Shown here piece after piece: positions 25,907 through 35,826 of a stretch of DNA of 64,000 bases. The DNA lies in the NCBI RefSeq assembly GCF_000406165.1, contig NZ_CM001977.1, positions 3,680,808 through 3,744,807 of the forward strand. The letters are read 5' to 3'. Below the pieces are notes generated by a model, which was given only the letters and a program-made list of their open reading frames with translations, was not told where the DNA came from and searched no databases. Position numbers and translations under genes: made by a program. Source of the DNA: Dickeya zeae NCPPB 2538. GTDB lineage: Bacteria; Pseudomonadota; Gammaproteobacteria; Enterobacterales; Enterobacteriaceae. How positions within the stretch are numbered: the first letter of the stretch is position 1; every line of letters begins with the position of its first letter.

Positions 25907-28363
25907 ATGGCACCGTCGTCGTTTATTCCGAGGCAGACGGATGACCCGGACAACGTTGCCAGCCTGCTGCGCGACGGGCTGAAACTCGTGCAGACACTCA
26001 GCGGCAACCGCTGGACCGACTACAACCTGCACGACCCCGGCGTCACGCTGTTGGAACTGTTGTGTTTCGCACTGACGGACCTTATCTATCGCACCGATTT
26101 CGACATTGCCGATTATCTGACAACGCCTGACGGCCAGCTGGATTACGCCGCACAGGGGCTGATGCTGCCGGAGCAGATTTTCCCGGCACGCCCCTGCACC
26201 CGAGAAGATTACCAACGTGCGATACAAGACAACGTCGATGACGTCGAGCGCGTCTGGGTGACACTGGACGCCCAATGCCCGCAGTACTATCACCTTGACC
26301 TGCTGCTCACCGAGTCGGCCCGTCAGCGTTGCGAACACCATCCGGCGCTACGCGATGCCATCATCACGGCGGTCACCAAGGTTTACCACCGCAACCGCAA
26401 CCTGTGTGAAGACCTCGCCGGGGTGCGCATCATCGACAGCCGTGGGCTGCGTCTGTACGCCGATATCAAACTGCAACGCCACGATAACGCCGACGCGCTG
26501 GCGGCGGACATTTACTTTCAGGCCGAACAGTGGCTGCGCGGCGACGACACCCGCGCCGACGAGATACCCGATAATGACCCCATAGCCCCGACCCGCGCCC
26601 TCTCGTCACTCTATACCCGGCTCATCAGCCTCGATGGGATTAGCCATATCCAACAATTGCGCCTGATCCCGCCGCCTGAACGGGAAGGGGCCTCCAACGC
26701 GCGTGCTGATCACCTCCGTTCTGATCATGTCAGCCCCGAACACTTCAGCCCCGGTGACTGGGTCCTGCTGCCGAAAAAGCACGATGACATTCACCTCAGG
26801 TTTACCCATCAGGGTTATCCCGTGCCGATTGACTTCAGCGCCATGAGTATCCGGCTGGTGCGACGGCAGGCGCAAAACGGTTCGCTGGGCGAGCAAATCC
26901 GCCGCCAGACCGACACCCTGACCCCGGTGCCACACGGCACCTGGCGCGCGCTGGCGGAGTATCATTCTCTCCAGTCGCTGTTCCCCCGCGTCTACCAACT
27001 GGACGCACCGCGTTTTCCGGCCGCGATGAACCCGCAGGAACACCGGCAGGTACAACAATTTCGTGGCTATCTGCTGCTGTTTGAACAACTGATGGCTAAC
27101 TTCTGCGCCAATCTGGCTAACCTGCGTGACCTGTTTTCCCCGTCTATCGACACCGGGCGCAGTTACGCCTTTGGCTTGCTCAATGACAGCCAGTTTCGTG
27201 GGGTGGATGACCTCTATCCTGACGACGCCGCGACCCGCTTTCAGCACCTGCTGGCCGGTATCGACCACTACCCGGAACGCAAAGGTCGGTTATTCGACTA
27301 TCTGTTGGCGTTATACGGCGAAACGCTGGATACCCGTTTATGGCGTCAGCTGGGCGAAACCCCGGATGACAGCGCGCCAGGCCCACTGTCACTGGAATAT
27401 CCACGCCGGTTTATTCAGGCCATCGACCGCCTGACCCGCGATCGGGGCGCGGGTTTCAACCTGAGCCAGCCGATGACCCACCGGGAAAACCGGGGAGGAT
27501 TCGCGCACCGTGTAGCACTCCTGCTCGGCATGGACGACGCCGCCGACTGGCCCTACAGCCAGACACTGGTCCGGCAGGGATGGCGGTTTATCACCGACGA
27601 CGCCCTGCTGCACTGCACTGAGGGGCAGTCCCGCCTGCAATGGCTGGATCAACGCTCACTCGACAGTTTGCTTGATGTGCCGCTACGGGAAGCGCCAGAG
27701 CCGGGGAGCGCGGAGGAAGCCGCGACGGCGCGCGACATACAGGCACTCTGCGACCATCCCTTGCCAGCCACGCTGTTGCAGCACGGTGTCACGTTGGCGC
27801 ATTACCGTATTTTGCCGCCACGCACCGGTAGCCGTTATCAGGCGCTGTTCCGGTTATCGTCAGCGACCACGCCGCTACACAGCGCACTGTGGCTCTATTT
27901 GGGCGACAGCAGCCGACCGGCGCAACTGGTGCACCTCGTTAATCAACTGCGCCGTCGGTTGATTCGGCTCAACCAGCAGTGCGAAGGGGTGTATGTGGTA
28001 GAGCACCTGCTGCTGCAACCGGCACTGCCGCACTGCTGTGAAGAATACCGCCCCGACCCGTTTCGCGGCCAGCTCAGCCTGATCCTGCCCGGCTACACCG
28101 CCCGGGGCGGCAACCCGCTGTTTCGAGGGCAGGCCGAAGCGTTAATCGCCCGCCAGTGCCCGGCGCACCTGCTGCCGCGCTGCCACTGGCTCGATCTCGA
28201 TGCCATGCACAGCTTCGAAACCGCCTGGCTCACCTGGCTCGATGCTCGACGCCACGCCCCCGGTCAGCCCTTGTGCGACGAGGCCAGCGCCCGACTGACA
28301 GCGCTGTTGCACGACTGGCACACCCCATCGCCGTTTTCTCAACCAGAAGGACAGGACGCATGA
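25907..28363 (+). CDS. Second baseplate-J-like wedge protein (Afp12-like)
   Basis: This 818-residue protein has the highly characteristic segment NRWTDYNLHDPGVTLLELLC followed by FALTDLIYRTDFDIADYL near its N terminus, found in Afp12-type baseplate components. A repeated RYQALFRLSS-type domain lies near the C terminus. I chose the ATG at 25907, which has GGAG eight bases upstream, over the GTG at 25901. Its stop overlaps the start of the tape-measure gene by four bases. Confidence 0.92.
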   Translation: MAPSSFIPRQTDDPDNVASLLRDGLKLVQTLSGNRWTDYNLHDPGVTLLELLCFALTDLIYRTDFDIADYLTTPDGQLDYAAQGLMLPEQIFPARPCTREDYQRAIQDNVDDVERVWVTLDAQCPQYYHLDLLLTESARQRCEHHPALRDAIITAVTKVYHRNRNLCEDLAGVRIIDSRGLRLYADIKLQRHDNADALAADIYFQAEQWLRGDDTRADEIPDNDPIAPTRALSSLYTRLISLDGISHIQQLRLIPPPEREGASNARADHLRSDHVSPEHFSPGDWVLLPKKHDDIHLRFTHQGYPVPIDFSAMSIRLVRRQAQNGSLGEQIRRQTDTLTPVPHGTWRALAEYHSLQSLFPRVYQLDAPRFPAAMNPQEHRQVQQFRGYLLLFEQLMANFCANLANLRDLFSPSIDTGRSYAFGLLNDSQFRGVDDLYPDDAATRFQHLLAGIDHYPERKGRLFDYLLALYGETLDTRLWRQLGETPDDSAPGPLSLEYPRRFIQAIDRLTRDRGAGFNLSQPMTHRENRGGFAHRVALLLGMDDAADWPYSQTLVRQGWRFITDDALLHCTEGQSRLQWLDQRSLDSLLDVPLREAPEPGSAEEAATARDIQALCDHPLPATLLQHGVTLAHYRILPPRTGSRYQALFRLSSATTPLHSALWLYLGDSSRPAQLVHLVNQLRRRLIRLNQQCEGVYVVEHLLLQPALPHCCEEYRPDPFRGQLSLILPGYTARGGNPLFRGQAEALIARQCPAHLLPRCHWLDLDAMHSFETAWLTWLDARRHAPGQPLCDEASARLTALLHDWHTPSPFSQPEGQDA

Positions 28364-31300
28364 CGCAGCCACACCGGATCCATACCGCCAGCCTGACGCT
28401 CGACTTTTGCCATCCGTCCGAGGCGGAGCGGTTTGAGCGCGAGGCCCCACATCTGGTGCAGCACCAGCTGTTGCCATTGATCGACACGCTGTTTGATCAG
28501 TATTCGCCGCCGCATCAACTGTGGGTTATCGACCACCTGAACTGTGATTTGGGCGCACTGCCGGCATCAGATCTGGCCTCTGCGTTGCTGGCCGCACTGC
28601 AACAACAACTCACACAACAGCTCACACAAGCGCTGCGCGCGCAACGGCGGAACGTGAACACGCCAGATGACGGACATGAGGCAGAGGCCTCGGCCAGACA
28701 AGCCGTGCCACAAGCAGTACGGCAAGAAGAAGTACGACAAGAAGTACAACAAGATGTACTGGATGGCCCCGCCGCCCAATGGCGTCAGTTGGCGTTTTAC
28801 CTGCAACACGGCGTGATGCCCTGGCATTACCCCAGCCGACAAGGCTGGTGGCGGGTGGATAACCACCGCCGTCACTGGCTGACCGAGACGGTGCGCCTAC
28901 ACGCTACACAGCTCAACCAGTTACTGAACGCCAGCCCCCACGCGGCAAGCCTGATCGCCCGACTGGTTTCGCAACTGCCGCTGAGCGCGCTCAATGGCTG
29001 GCTGGAACAGCTCTCCCCGGCCCATCAGGACATGGCGCTGCGCTGTCTGGCAGAACGGCCACCGCAGCGGGACATGCCTGCTGCGTTGCGGGGGCGGCTG
29101 CATCGCCACTGGCACCAACGCATCCATCAGGCGTTGCAGCAGCACCGTCTGCGCCAGGAATTACTCCCCGTCTGGTCAACACTGCTCGGCGAGCAGCGCC
29201 CCCGTTTTCTGCTGGCGCTGTACGCCTGCGGGCAACACGCTGATGTAGTACGCGCGATGGCACAGGCGTTAGATGACACCACCTTCAACGACCTGCTGAT
29301 CCTACTGGCACCGCAGGCTCAGCCGTTCATCCAGCAGGTACTGAACCACCCGATGTGGCTCCGCCAGCCTGACGACGTCATCCCCCCGGCAGAACCACCC
29401 TACCTGTTGCGGGAATTCACCCTGCATTACCTGCTGGTACAGCGCGGCGGTCAGTTCAATAAACAGCGCTACATGGCCGGGTTGATTGGCCGTCTGGCGG
29501 CGCACCACAATAGGGAGCGCACCGAGGTACTGCAATCACTGTACCTGCATCTGGCCGCCTGGCCGGGCGACCGGGCGCTGAAGCAGCCGCTGTTGTCGTT
29601 ACTGACCACGCTGTGGGAAGAAATCGCCGCACCCGCCCGGTCACTGCCACTGTTGTCCGTCCCCTTGTCAGGCGTTCAGCCGGTACAGTACCGTGCGACA
29701 ACCCACGAGCGCGGTACACAAAGGCAAACCACCGCAGAGGCCTTCACCCCCGAATGGCGACAGCACTGGCTGGATGCCCTGCAACAGGCCGATGAAGCAG
29801 CGTTCCATCGGCTATGGCGTCACAGCGCACCGGCTGTGCTACTGATGTTACGCCCACTGTTGATCCACTGCGGTCAGCAAAGTCAGGTGCGCCAGCGCTG
29901 GGCGGTGCGTTTTTCCGCTGCCGCGCGCTATCGCCTGCTGACGTTGCTGGAACCGACTGAGGCCCCGTTTATTCGTGACCTGATGGCTGAGGTCAGCGCC
30001 AGCCAGTCGGCGATCAACGCCCACGCCGCCCACGCGCCCGGCGAACCGCTGCTGACACACAGCCTGTGGAGCCTCACTTTCAGCTATCTGCTGGTCGAGC
30101 GCGGCAGCGAGTTCAACCGCCACAGCTATCTGGAGGCGTTGCTGCGGCAACTGGCGGCACACCATAACCTGTCACGCCAGACGCTGGTTGAGGCATTGTT
30201 GCAGCACCTGCGCCATACCACCGCCGACAGCGAGGTACGCCGTTCGCTGCTGGCCCTGCTCAGCCGCTGGCAAGACAGTGAGCCGGGCGCACCGTCTCCG
30301 TCACCATTGCCGTCACCGTCACCGTCACCGTCAAAACAGAATCAACCGTCCGCCGGGCAGACATACTCGATCGAGGCTGATTTTCCGCCCCCGGCCGACC
30401 CGCTGCTCGATGCAGCCTGTTACCAATACCTGTACGATGTGTTGATCGACGGCTCACCGTCGCGTCGTTTTACACCGACGCAAGCGGTATCGGATACCCG
30501 TTATGCGGCCTCGTCCCCTGCGGGTGCCGACCTGCTGTACTGCCTGCAACAGTTACAGCGCCACCACCCGTTATTAATCCAACGCTGGCTGGCGGTATCC
30601 ACACACCATCCCGCCAGTTGGTTGCGGCTGTGCGCCGCACTGCGCCCGTCACACGCCGCCCGGTTACTGGCGCTGTTGATCATGCTGCGCCAGCCATCCG
30701 CCAATCTGCGCCACCTGTCGGCGACGCTCGACACCGCCACCCGCCGCCTGAGCCTTGCCCAACGGCAGGCCTTCTACGGGCAGATGATCGAGACACTGGC
30801 GGCCAACCGCACACCGGATTGGCTGGCAATCCGTGATGCGGTCAGCCAGGCTGACTCAGCCACCAGCGTGACGACACCGCCACCGGCTTCAAACACCGTC
30901 GCCCAGACGCCACGCACTATTGATGAAGCCAATGCACTGGCGTTATTACAGCGGATAGCGGATCACGGCCCGGCCGCCGTCACCGAAAGCGACCTGAGCA
31001 CACTCCCGGCAGCACTGGCACGCCTGCTGCCTGCACAGCCCGAGGCCATCCGCCGTTTACTGCTACCGGCGCTGCGCTCATCGACTCTTGGCGAACAACT
31101 GGCTGACAGACTCCCCGACACGCTGCACACCGCGTTACTGCTGCTGTTGCGCCGTCACGATTTCCTGGCGCTGTACCCATACGGCCGGTTGGTTACCAAC
31201 CTCTGCTATCGCCATCTGGCGTACTATGATCCGGATAACTATGATCCAGCGAACGACAGGGCATCGTCGGTACTGGAAAAACGGTTCAGGCGGGCGCTGT

Positions 31301-32214
31301 ACCACGCGTTGTTCGCCACCGACTCACCGATGGCTATCGCCGCGTTTATCCGCTATTTTCTTGACCAACTGGCGGCTGACTGGCAAACGCGCAGCCATCA
31401 GGCGTCACCGGCGGCGTTCTATCGTTTTCTACTGGAACAGGCACAGGCCGAGTGCTTACCGGCAACCCGCCTACTGGTCGAGCGTTTGCAACAGCTCATC
31501 ACCACCGCCGGTCTGCATCAGGACACCCCACCCGCTGCACCTGCCGATATCGCCGATGGCAGCGATACCGGGCAACCCGCGGAACACCACAGCACAGAGG
31601 AGCCTTGCTCTGCCCCCTCCGATGCAGGCGATACACCGCTGCCTGCACTGGTAGCGCCCACACGCACGCCGGTTATCAGCGACTGGCAGGGTGATGACGC
31701 CCTGCGCACCGACGAACCGCTGTCTGTCGCCAACGCCGGGCTGGTGCTGGCCTCACCCTGGCTGCCTCGTCTGCTGGCACGGCTGGGGTGGGTACAAGAC
31801 GGGGAATTTACCGCACCGGATACCCGCTATCAGGCCATTTACTGCCTGCAATATCTGGTCAGCCCGCAGCGCGACTATGCCGAATACCAGTTAGCGCTGA
31901 ACAAGTTGCTGTGCGGGGTGCCGCTCAACGCGCTGCTACCACGGGCGATGACACCGGACACCGCCACCTGCGACACGCTGGACACGCTACTGGCCGCCAT
32001 CCTGCAACACTGGAACGCGTTAGGTCACACCTCGGTAGAGGGCCTGCGTCAGACCTTTTTGCAACGCGAAGGCACCCTGTGGCGACAGGCAGATAGCTGG
32101 AAACTGGAAGTGGACCCCGGCCCGTTCGACATGCTTATCGACCGACTGCCGTGGGGATATTCGACCATCAAATACCCCTGGATGGACAGGCCGCTGCACG
32201 TGGTCTGGCGTTAA
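28360..32214 (+). CDS. eCIS tape measure protein (Afp14-like)
   Basis: This 1284-residue protein is of the contractile injection system tape measure family. The N terminus (IHTASLTLDFCHPSEAERFE, then QLWVIDHLNCDLG) and C terminus (VANAGLVLASPWLPRLLARL, then LNKLLCGVPLNALLP) are both diagnostic. In Afp14 it sets the particle length. A motif of about 50 residues (YLLVxRGxxFNxxxYxxxL...AAHHN) occurs twice, near residues 346-398 and 564-615. A Pro-Ser repeat at about residues 645-657 is encoded by hexanucleotide repeats. The start at 28360 overlaps the upstream stop; a longer frame from 28156 would overlap the wedge gene by 200 bp and is rejected. Confidence 0.92.
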   Translation: MTQPHRIHTASLTLDFCHPSEAERFEREAPHLVQHQLLPLIDTLFDQYSPPHQLWVIDHLNCDLGALPASDLASALLAALQQQLTQQLTQALRAQRRNVNTPDDGHEAEASARQAVPQAVRQEEVRQEVQQDVLDGPAAQWRQLAFYLQHGVMPWHYPSRQGWWRVDNHRRHWLTETVRLHATQLNQLLNASPHAASLIARLVSQLPLSALNGWLEQLSPAHQDMALRCLAERPPQRDMPAALRGRLHRHWHQRIHQALQQHRLRQELLPVWSTLLGEQRPRFLLALYACGQHADVVRAMAQALDDTTFNDLLILLAPQAQPFIQQVLNHPMWLRQPDDVIPPAEPPYLLREFTLHYLLVQRGGQFNKQRYMAGLIGRLAAHHNRERTEVLQSLYLHLAAWPGDRALKQPLLSLLTTLWEEIAAPARSLPLLSVPLSGVQPVQYRATTHERGTQRQTTAEAFTPEWRQHWLDALQQADEAAFHRLWRHSAPAVLLMLRPLLIHCGQQSQVRQRWAVRFSAAARYRLLTLLEPTEAPFIRDLMAEVSASQSAINAHAAHAPGEPLLTHSLWSLTFSYLLVERGSEFNRHSYLEALLRQLAAHHNLSRQTLVEALLQHLRHTTADSEVRRSLLALLSRWQDSEPGAPSPSPLPSPSPSPSKQNQPSAGQTYSIEADFPPPADPLLDAACYQYLYDVLIDGSPSRRFTPTQAVSDTRYAASSPAGADLLYCLQQLQRHHPLLIQRWLAVSTHHPASWLRLCAALRPSHAARLLALLIMLRQPSANLRHLSATLDTATRRLSLAQRQAFYGQMIETLAANRTPDWLAIRDAVSQADSATSVTTPPPASNTVAQTPRTIDEANALALLQRIADHGPAAVTESDLSTLPAALARLLPAQPEAIRRLLLPALRSSTLGEQLADRLPDTLHTALLLLLRRHDFLALYPYGRLVTNLCYRHLAYYDPDNYDPANDRASSVLEKRFRRALYHALFATDSPMAIAAFIRYFLDQLAADWQTRSHQASPAAFYRFLLEQAQAECLPATRLLVERLQQLITTAGLHQDTPPAAPADIADGSDTGQPAEHHSTEEPCSAPSDAGDTPLPALVAPTRTPVISDWQGDDALRTDEPLSVANAGLVLASPWLPRLLARLGWVQDGEFTAPDTRYQAIYCLQYLVSPQRDYAEYQLALNKLLCGVPLNALLPRAMTPDTATCDTLDTLLAAILQHWNALGHTSVEGLRQTFLQREGTLWRQADSWKLEVDPGPFDMLIDRLPWGYSTIKYPWMDRPLHVVWR

Positions 32215-32272
32215 GCCGCCACGCCCTGTCGGCACCTGCTATCGACACCTGTTAAGGGAGTAAACCACCGTC

Positions 32273-34735
32273 ATGAGGATTCACCGTTTTATCGTGCATC
32301 GTGCCATACCCGTACCACAGCGCGTCTTGCTGGGGTTAGTGGCCTGCCTGTGTGTACTGGCATTACCGCTCACGCCGATGGCCTCTGCCGCACAGCCGGA
32401 GGCGGTGTCTTCTCTGCCAGCAGACACGCCCACTGCCACGCCCACCTATGCCCAATGCCTTCAGGTGCTGGAACGGATGGACAGCCGACGGTTTACCCAC
32501 ATCACGCAGGATAAACTGGCGATTATCTACCACGATAATGACGACTATCAGCACGATTATCATCAGCCGGGGGACTACCTTGCCGATGGGGTGTTCGGCC
32601 CCAAAACCCGCAAATGGCTGGCGACGTTTTGTGGCGAATTCGACATCACGCCTGCGCCGAATCGCAACACCTTCGTCGAGGCGTTGCTGGTGTCGCTGGC
32701 TAAAGTGTCCGAGTTGGATCAACTGTTTCCTTACTGGCGTAGCCGGATGAGCGCACCGGAGCTGTTGCAGTGGCCGACACAGAAAACCATCGAGTTTCTT
32801 AGCGCGCAGGTGGAAGCAATGAACGCACCGTCTACGGAGGCCGCCCCCGTGGAGTACTACGTGCTGACAGAGGACGACCTGAGCAAACTGGCGGAGCGCA
32901 ACGCCATTCAGAGCCAACTGGACGCACTGACAGGCCACCAGTTCACCAGCCCGGTAGAATTGAACAACGCGGTACGCCCGTTAATCCGTCAATTGCACGG
33001 TAATGAAGAGCAGATTTTGCGGCAAATTGTCGACGCCGTACCGGTCAACGCTGGCAGCGCTCAGACGCCCCTTGTTGCCACCTCCCCCGAGGGTACGCCA
33101 CCTGGCGCGCAGGCCAGCGACGACAGCGCGGATACCCCGCCAGCTCTCCCGTCAGATACGCCACAACCCAGCGATGCCAATACGATGATGGCTTACTCGC
33201 TCAACCAGAATGCACTGGAGCTGGCTTATCTCGATCTCAACCTGGTATCGGTCGATAAGGATGCCCTGACGCAACTGGCAACACTGAAAAACATACCGTT
33301 TGCCGACCGTTACCAACTGACGGTCGCGCTGAAGCTGGCCGGGCTTGGCCGCCTCACTCGCCAGAGCTGGCAACGCATTATTGATATAGCCCGCAAAGAC
33401 GGCGCGCCGTCAGCCACTCTGCCGCCGATGGTCTGGCGGGCATCGGCGGATTGCGGATGTGAAGACAGCGCCCCGAACATTAACGGCGATGACGCCACGT
33501 TCTACGGCTTTTATCCTTACTGGCAACCGCTGGCAGAAGGGCAAAGCCTGAATTTCCGCCAGTTGGACCGCATCGGGTATTTCTCTGCCGCCCTCCTGCC
33601 GGGGGGACGCGAACCACAACTGGTGTTGCCACCCAACTGGCGGAAAAACAAACCGTATTCCAACTTTATCCGACTGGCGCATCGTTATCGCACGGATGTC
33701 GACCTGGTAGTCTCCACGCCACGAAAACTGCCATCGGCAACGCTGGTCAGCCTGTTCACCCCCTCAGTGATTGCCCGCCTGAGCGCCAATGTGCAAACGC
33801 CGCTAGAGGACTGGATTAATGGCGCGAAACCCTGGCTGACTCTGGGTCTGGGGACGATTTACACCATGGCGGATGGCGTCACGCTAGACATCGACCTGAC
33901 GCGGCTGACCACCCGCGCCGGTCAACAGGCGTTTATTCGCTTTGTACAGGCGCTGCGCAACGCGCTCACGCCCGCCGGACACCGCTTCAATCCACCGCCC
34001 CACTACGCCATCAACCTGATAGTGCCAGTGGAATTGCTGTTGAAGCGACAGGGATTCTATACGCTGGATAACCTGCGCGAACTGCTGCCGTATGTTGATC
34101 GGTTTATCCTGCAATCGGATCCACCCGATGGGGTCGGCGAACCGCGCCGGGCACGCGACCAACTAAACGATCTGCGCTACGCGTTAAGCCAGCAGCCACA
34201 GGACGGTATTGCCGACCTGTACCGCAAGATGGTGCCTATCCTGATTACCGACGCCAACCGCCAGCAAACGGCGGAGCTGACCGAACTGGTGCATTACAGT
34301 AGCTGGAACTTCCTCAGTGCGGCTTACTGGCCGCTGCCGCTTAACGACACCAGCCAACAGCTTATCAGCCACACGTATTACCCCAGCACCCTCCTGCCCG
34401 CGCCGCTGGCGCAGATAGCGGCCGTCGCCGATGCCATTATCGACGTCATCTGCCCTAATCGTTGGGTACTGCGCCTGATTCTGCTGATCACCTTTTGGGG
34501 CATTGTCATCACCGGGCTCGTCAGCCTGTGGCTGTTCCCGGTGCGCCGGGTGACCGAATCACTGTGGTTTGCGGGGTTTGTGGTGCTGTTTGCCGCAACG
34601 CTGATGCTGGCGCTGGTCGCGGATCCATACTGGCAGCAATACCAAACCTTGATCCTGCTGCTGTTCGCCGCCGTGGTAGTCGCCATCGCCATGCTGCAAC
34701 GCGTGCGGAAAAACCGGCGGGATCGAAATCCGTGA
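32273..34735 (+). CDS. Membrane protein with GH18-like domain, last gene of the eCIS operon
   Basis: This 820-residue exported protein has a signal peptide (about 17-40, ending ASAAQ). A peptidoglycan-binding-like segment follows (ADGVFGPKTRKWLATFC, about 103-119), then a TIM-barrel GH18-like domain from FYGFYPYWQ at about residue 412. Three C-terminal membrane helices lie at about 730-755, 761-782 and 790-811. The chitinase motif DGxDxDxE appears as DGVTLDID near residue 533, so the first acidic position is Thr and the catalytic Glu is Asp. It follows the tape measure by 58 bp. It could anchor, release or assemble the particle at the envelope; these are inferences. Confidence 0.82.
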   Translation: MRIHRFIVHRAIPVPQRVLLGLVACLCVLALPLTPMASAAQPEAVSSLPADTPTATPTYAQCLQVLERMDSRRFTHITQDKLAIIYHDNDDYQHDYHQPGDYLADGVFGPKTRKWLATFCGEFDITPAPNRNTFVEALLVSLAKVSELDQLFPYWRSRMSAPELLQWPTQKTIEFLSAQVEAMNAPSTEAAPVEYYVLTEDDLSKLAERNAIQSQLDALTGHQFTSPVELNNAVRPLIRQLHGNEEQILRQIVDAVPVNAGSAQTPLVATSPEGTPPGAQASDDSADTPPALPSDTPQPSDANTMMAYSLNQNALELAYLDLNLVSVDKDALTQLATLKNIPFADRYQLTVALKLAGLGRLTRQSWQRIIDIARKDGAPSATLPPMVWRASADCGCEDSAPNINGDDATFYGFYPYWQPLAEGQSLNFRQLDRIGYFSAALLPGGREPQLVLPPNWRKNKPYSNFIRLAHRYRTDVDLVVSTPRKLPSATLVSLFTPSVIARLSANVQTPLEDWINGAKPWLTLGLGTIYTMADGVTLDIDLTRLTTRAGQQAFIRFVQALRNALTPAGHRFNPPPHYAINLIVPVELLLKRQGFYTLDNLRELLPYVDRFILQSDPPDGVGEPRRARDQLNDLRYALSQQPQDGIADLYRKMVPILITDANRQQTAELTELVHYSSWNFLSAAYWPLPLNDTSQQLISHTYYPSTLLPAPLAQIAAVADAIIDVICPNRWVLRLILLITFWGIVITGLVSLWLFPVRRVTESLWFAGFVVLFAATLMLALVADPYWQQYQTLILLLFAAVVVAIAMLQRVRKNRRDRNP

Positions 34736-34788
34736 TGCCAGCCGCCCCCGCGCCAAAGAGAAACGGCCACACCGGCATAACGACAGGC

Positions 34789-35826
34789 CTACGACGTCAT
34801 CCCTCGCACCGATTCCCTGATAACCAGGTGACCGGCCAGTTCGATGCGCTGGGCGATGCCAAGGTCCTGTGCAGGCAGCAGTTGTTGGGTCAGCAGGTGC
34901 AGCGCCGCACGCGCCATCTCTTCAAATGGCAGGTGTACCGTGGTGAGCGACAGCGGCAGCATGTCGAGCGGCAGGATGTCGTCCATCCCCATCACCGAGA
35001 TATCCTGCGGTACCCGCAGGCCGTGCTGGCTGAGCGCGTCGGTCACCCCGATAGCCTGATTGTCAGCAGCGCAGAAGATAGCGGTCACGCCCAGTCTGTC
35101 TGGATGGCGCACCAGCCAGTCGAGCAACGCGTCACGGGCAGTCAGCGGTTGAAAATCCGGCAGCGACAGAATCAGGCGCTCATCCAGCGCGATGTCAGAC
35201 TGCGCCAGCGCACTACGATAACCACGCTCACGCTCGCGGATAGTCTGGCGTGAAGGCCAGGTCAGGTGCAGGATGCGGCGATGTCCTTGAGCTATCAGAT
35301 AGCGCACCGCCTCCGTCGCCGCATAGTAGTTCGCGGGCATCACGGTGTTAAGCCGCATGGTCGGGTCTTCACCGTTGATCAGTACCGCCGGTACGCCGCT
35401 TTCCGCCACCGCGTTCAGCAAGGTGGGGTGGTCGTCATTGACGATCAGGATAGCGTTAGCCTTGCCAGCCCGCAGCGCCTGCAACAGTTGTTGCTCGTTG
35501 ATGCTGTCCGGTTCGCCGACAAACGGACTCAGTTGGATGTTGCGCTGCTGGCACAGGGTTTTTAGCCGGTTGATTAACGTCAGCGACACCAGATTGATAT
35601 CACTTTCCAGCATCAGATTACGCGGTGTAGCCAGCATAATATGCCGTAGCGGGTCTGGAGCCTCGAGCGCTTTGCCCGTCTTATGCAGCGGATACCCTTG
35701 TTCGGTGGCAATCGCCATAATCTGCTGGCGCACGCTGGCACTAATCGGCGCGGTGCCGTTCAGCACCCGTGACACCGTACTGATCGAGACACCCGCGCGC
35801 TCGGCAATATCCTTGAGCGTCGTCAT
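34789..35826 (-). CDS. LacI-family transcriptional regulator
   Basis: This 345-residue protein starts with a canonical LacI helix-turn-helix (LKDIAERAGVSISTVSRVLN, residues 4-23). A periplasmic-binding-protein-like sugar sensor domain follows (GHRRILHLTWPS; AIFCAADNQAIGVTDALSQHG; GMDDILPLDMLPLSLTTV). Its start directly abuts the stop of the permease gene (TAAATG), so it is the last gene of the transport operon and probably controls it. The ligand is presumably the imported sugar or a breakdown product. The palindromes near 42866 and 43059 are candidate operators. Confidence 0.95.
   Translation of the reverse strand: MTTLKDIAERAGVSISTVSRVLNGTAPISASVRQQIMAIATEQGYPLHKTGKALEAPDPLRHIMLATPRNLMLESDINLVSLTLINRLKTLCQQRNIQLSPFVGEPDSINEQQLLQALRAGKANAILIVNDDHPTLLNAVAESGVPAVLINGEDPTMRLNTVMPANYYAATEAVRYLIAQGHRRILHLTWPSRQTIRERERGYRSALAQSDIALDERLILSLPDFQPLTARDALLDWLVRHPDRLGVTAIFCAADNQAIGVTDALSQHGLRVPQDISVMGMDDILPLDMLPLSLTTVHLPFEEMARAALHLLTQQLLPAQDLGIAQRIELAGHLVIRESVRGMTS

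Noticed and set aside
26606..27268. 220-codon minus-strand frame in the second wedge gene
   Set aside because: Antisense shadow of a well-supported gene.
28156..28359. Longer start for the tape measure gene
   Set aside because: It would overlap the wedge gene by about 200 bp; the ATG at 28360 gives the family's conserved N terminus and a four-base overlap.
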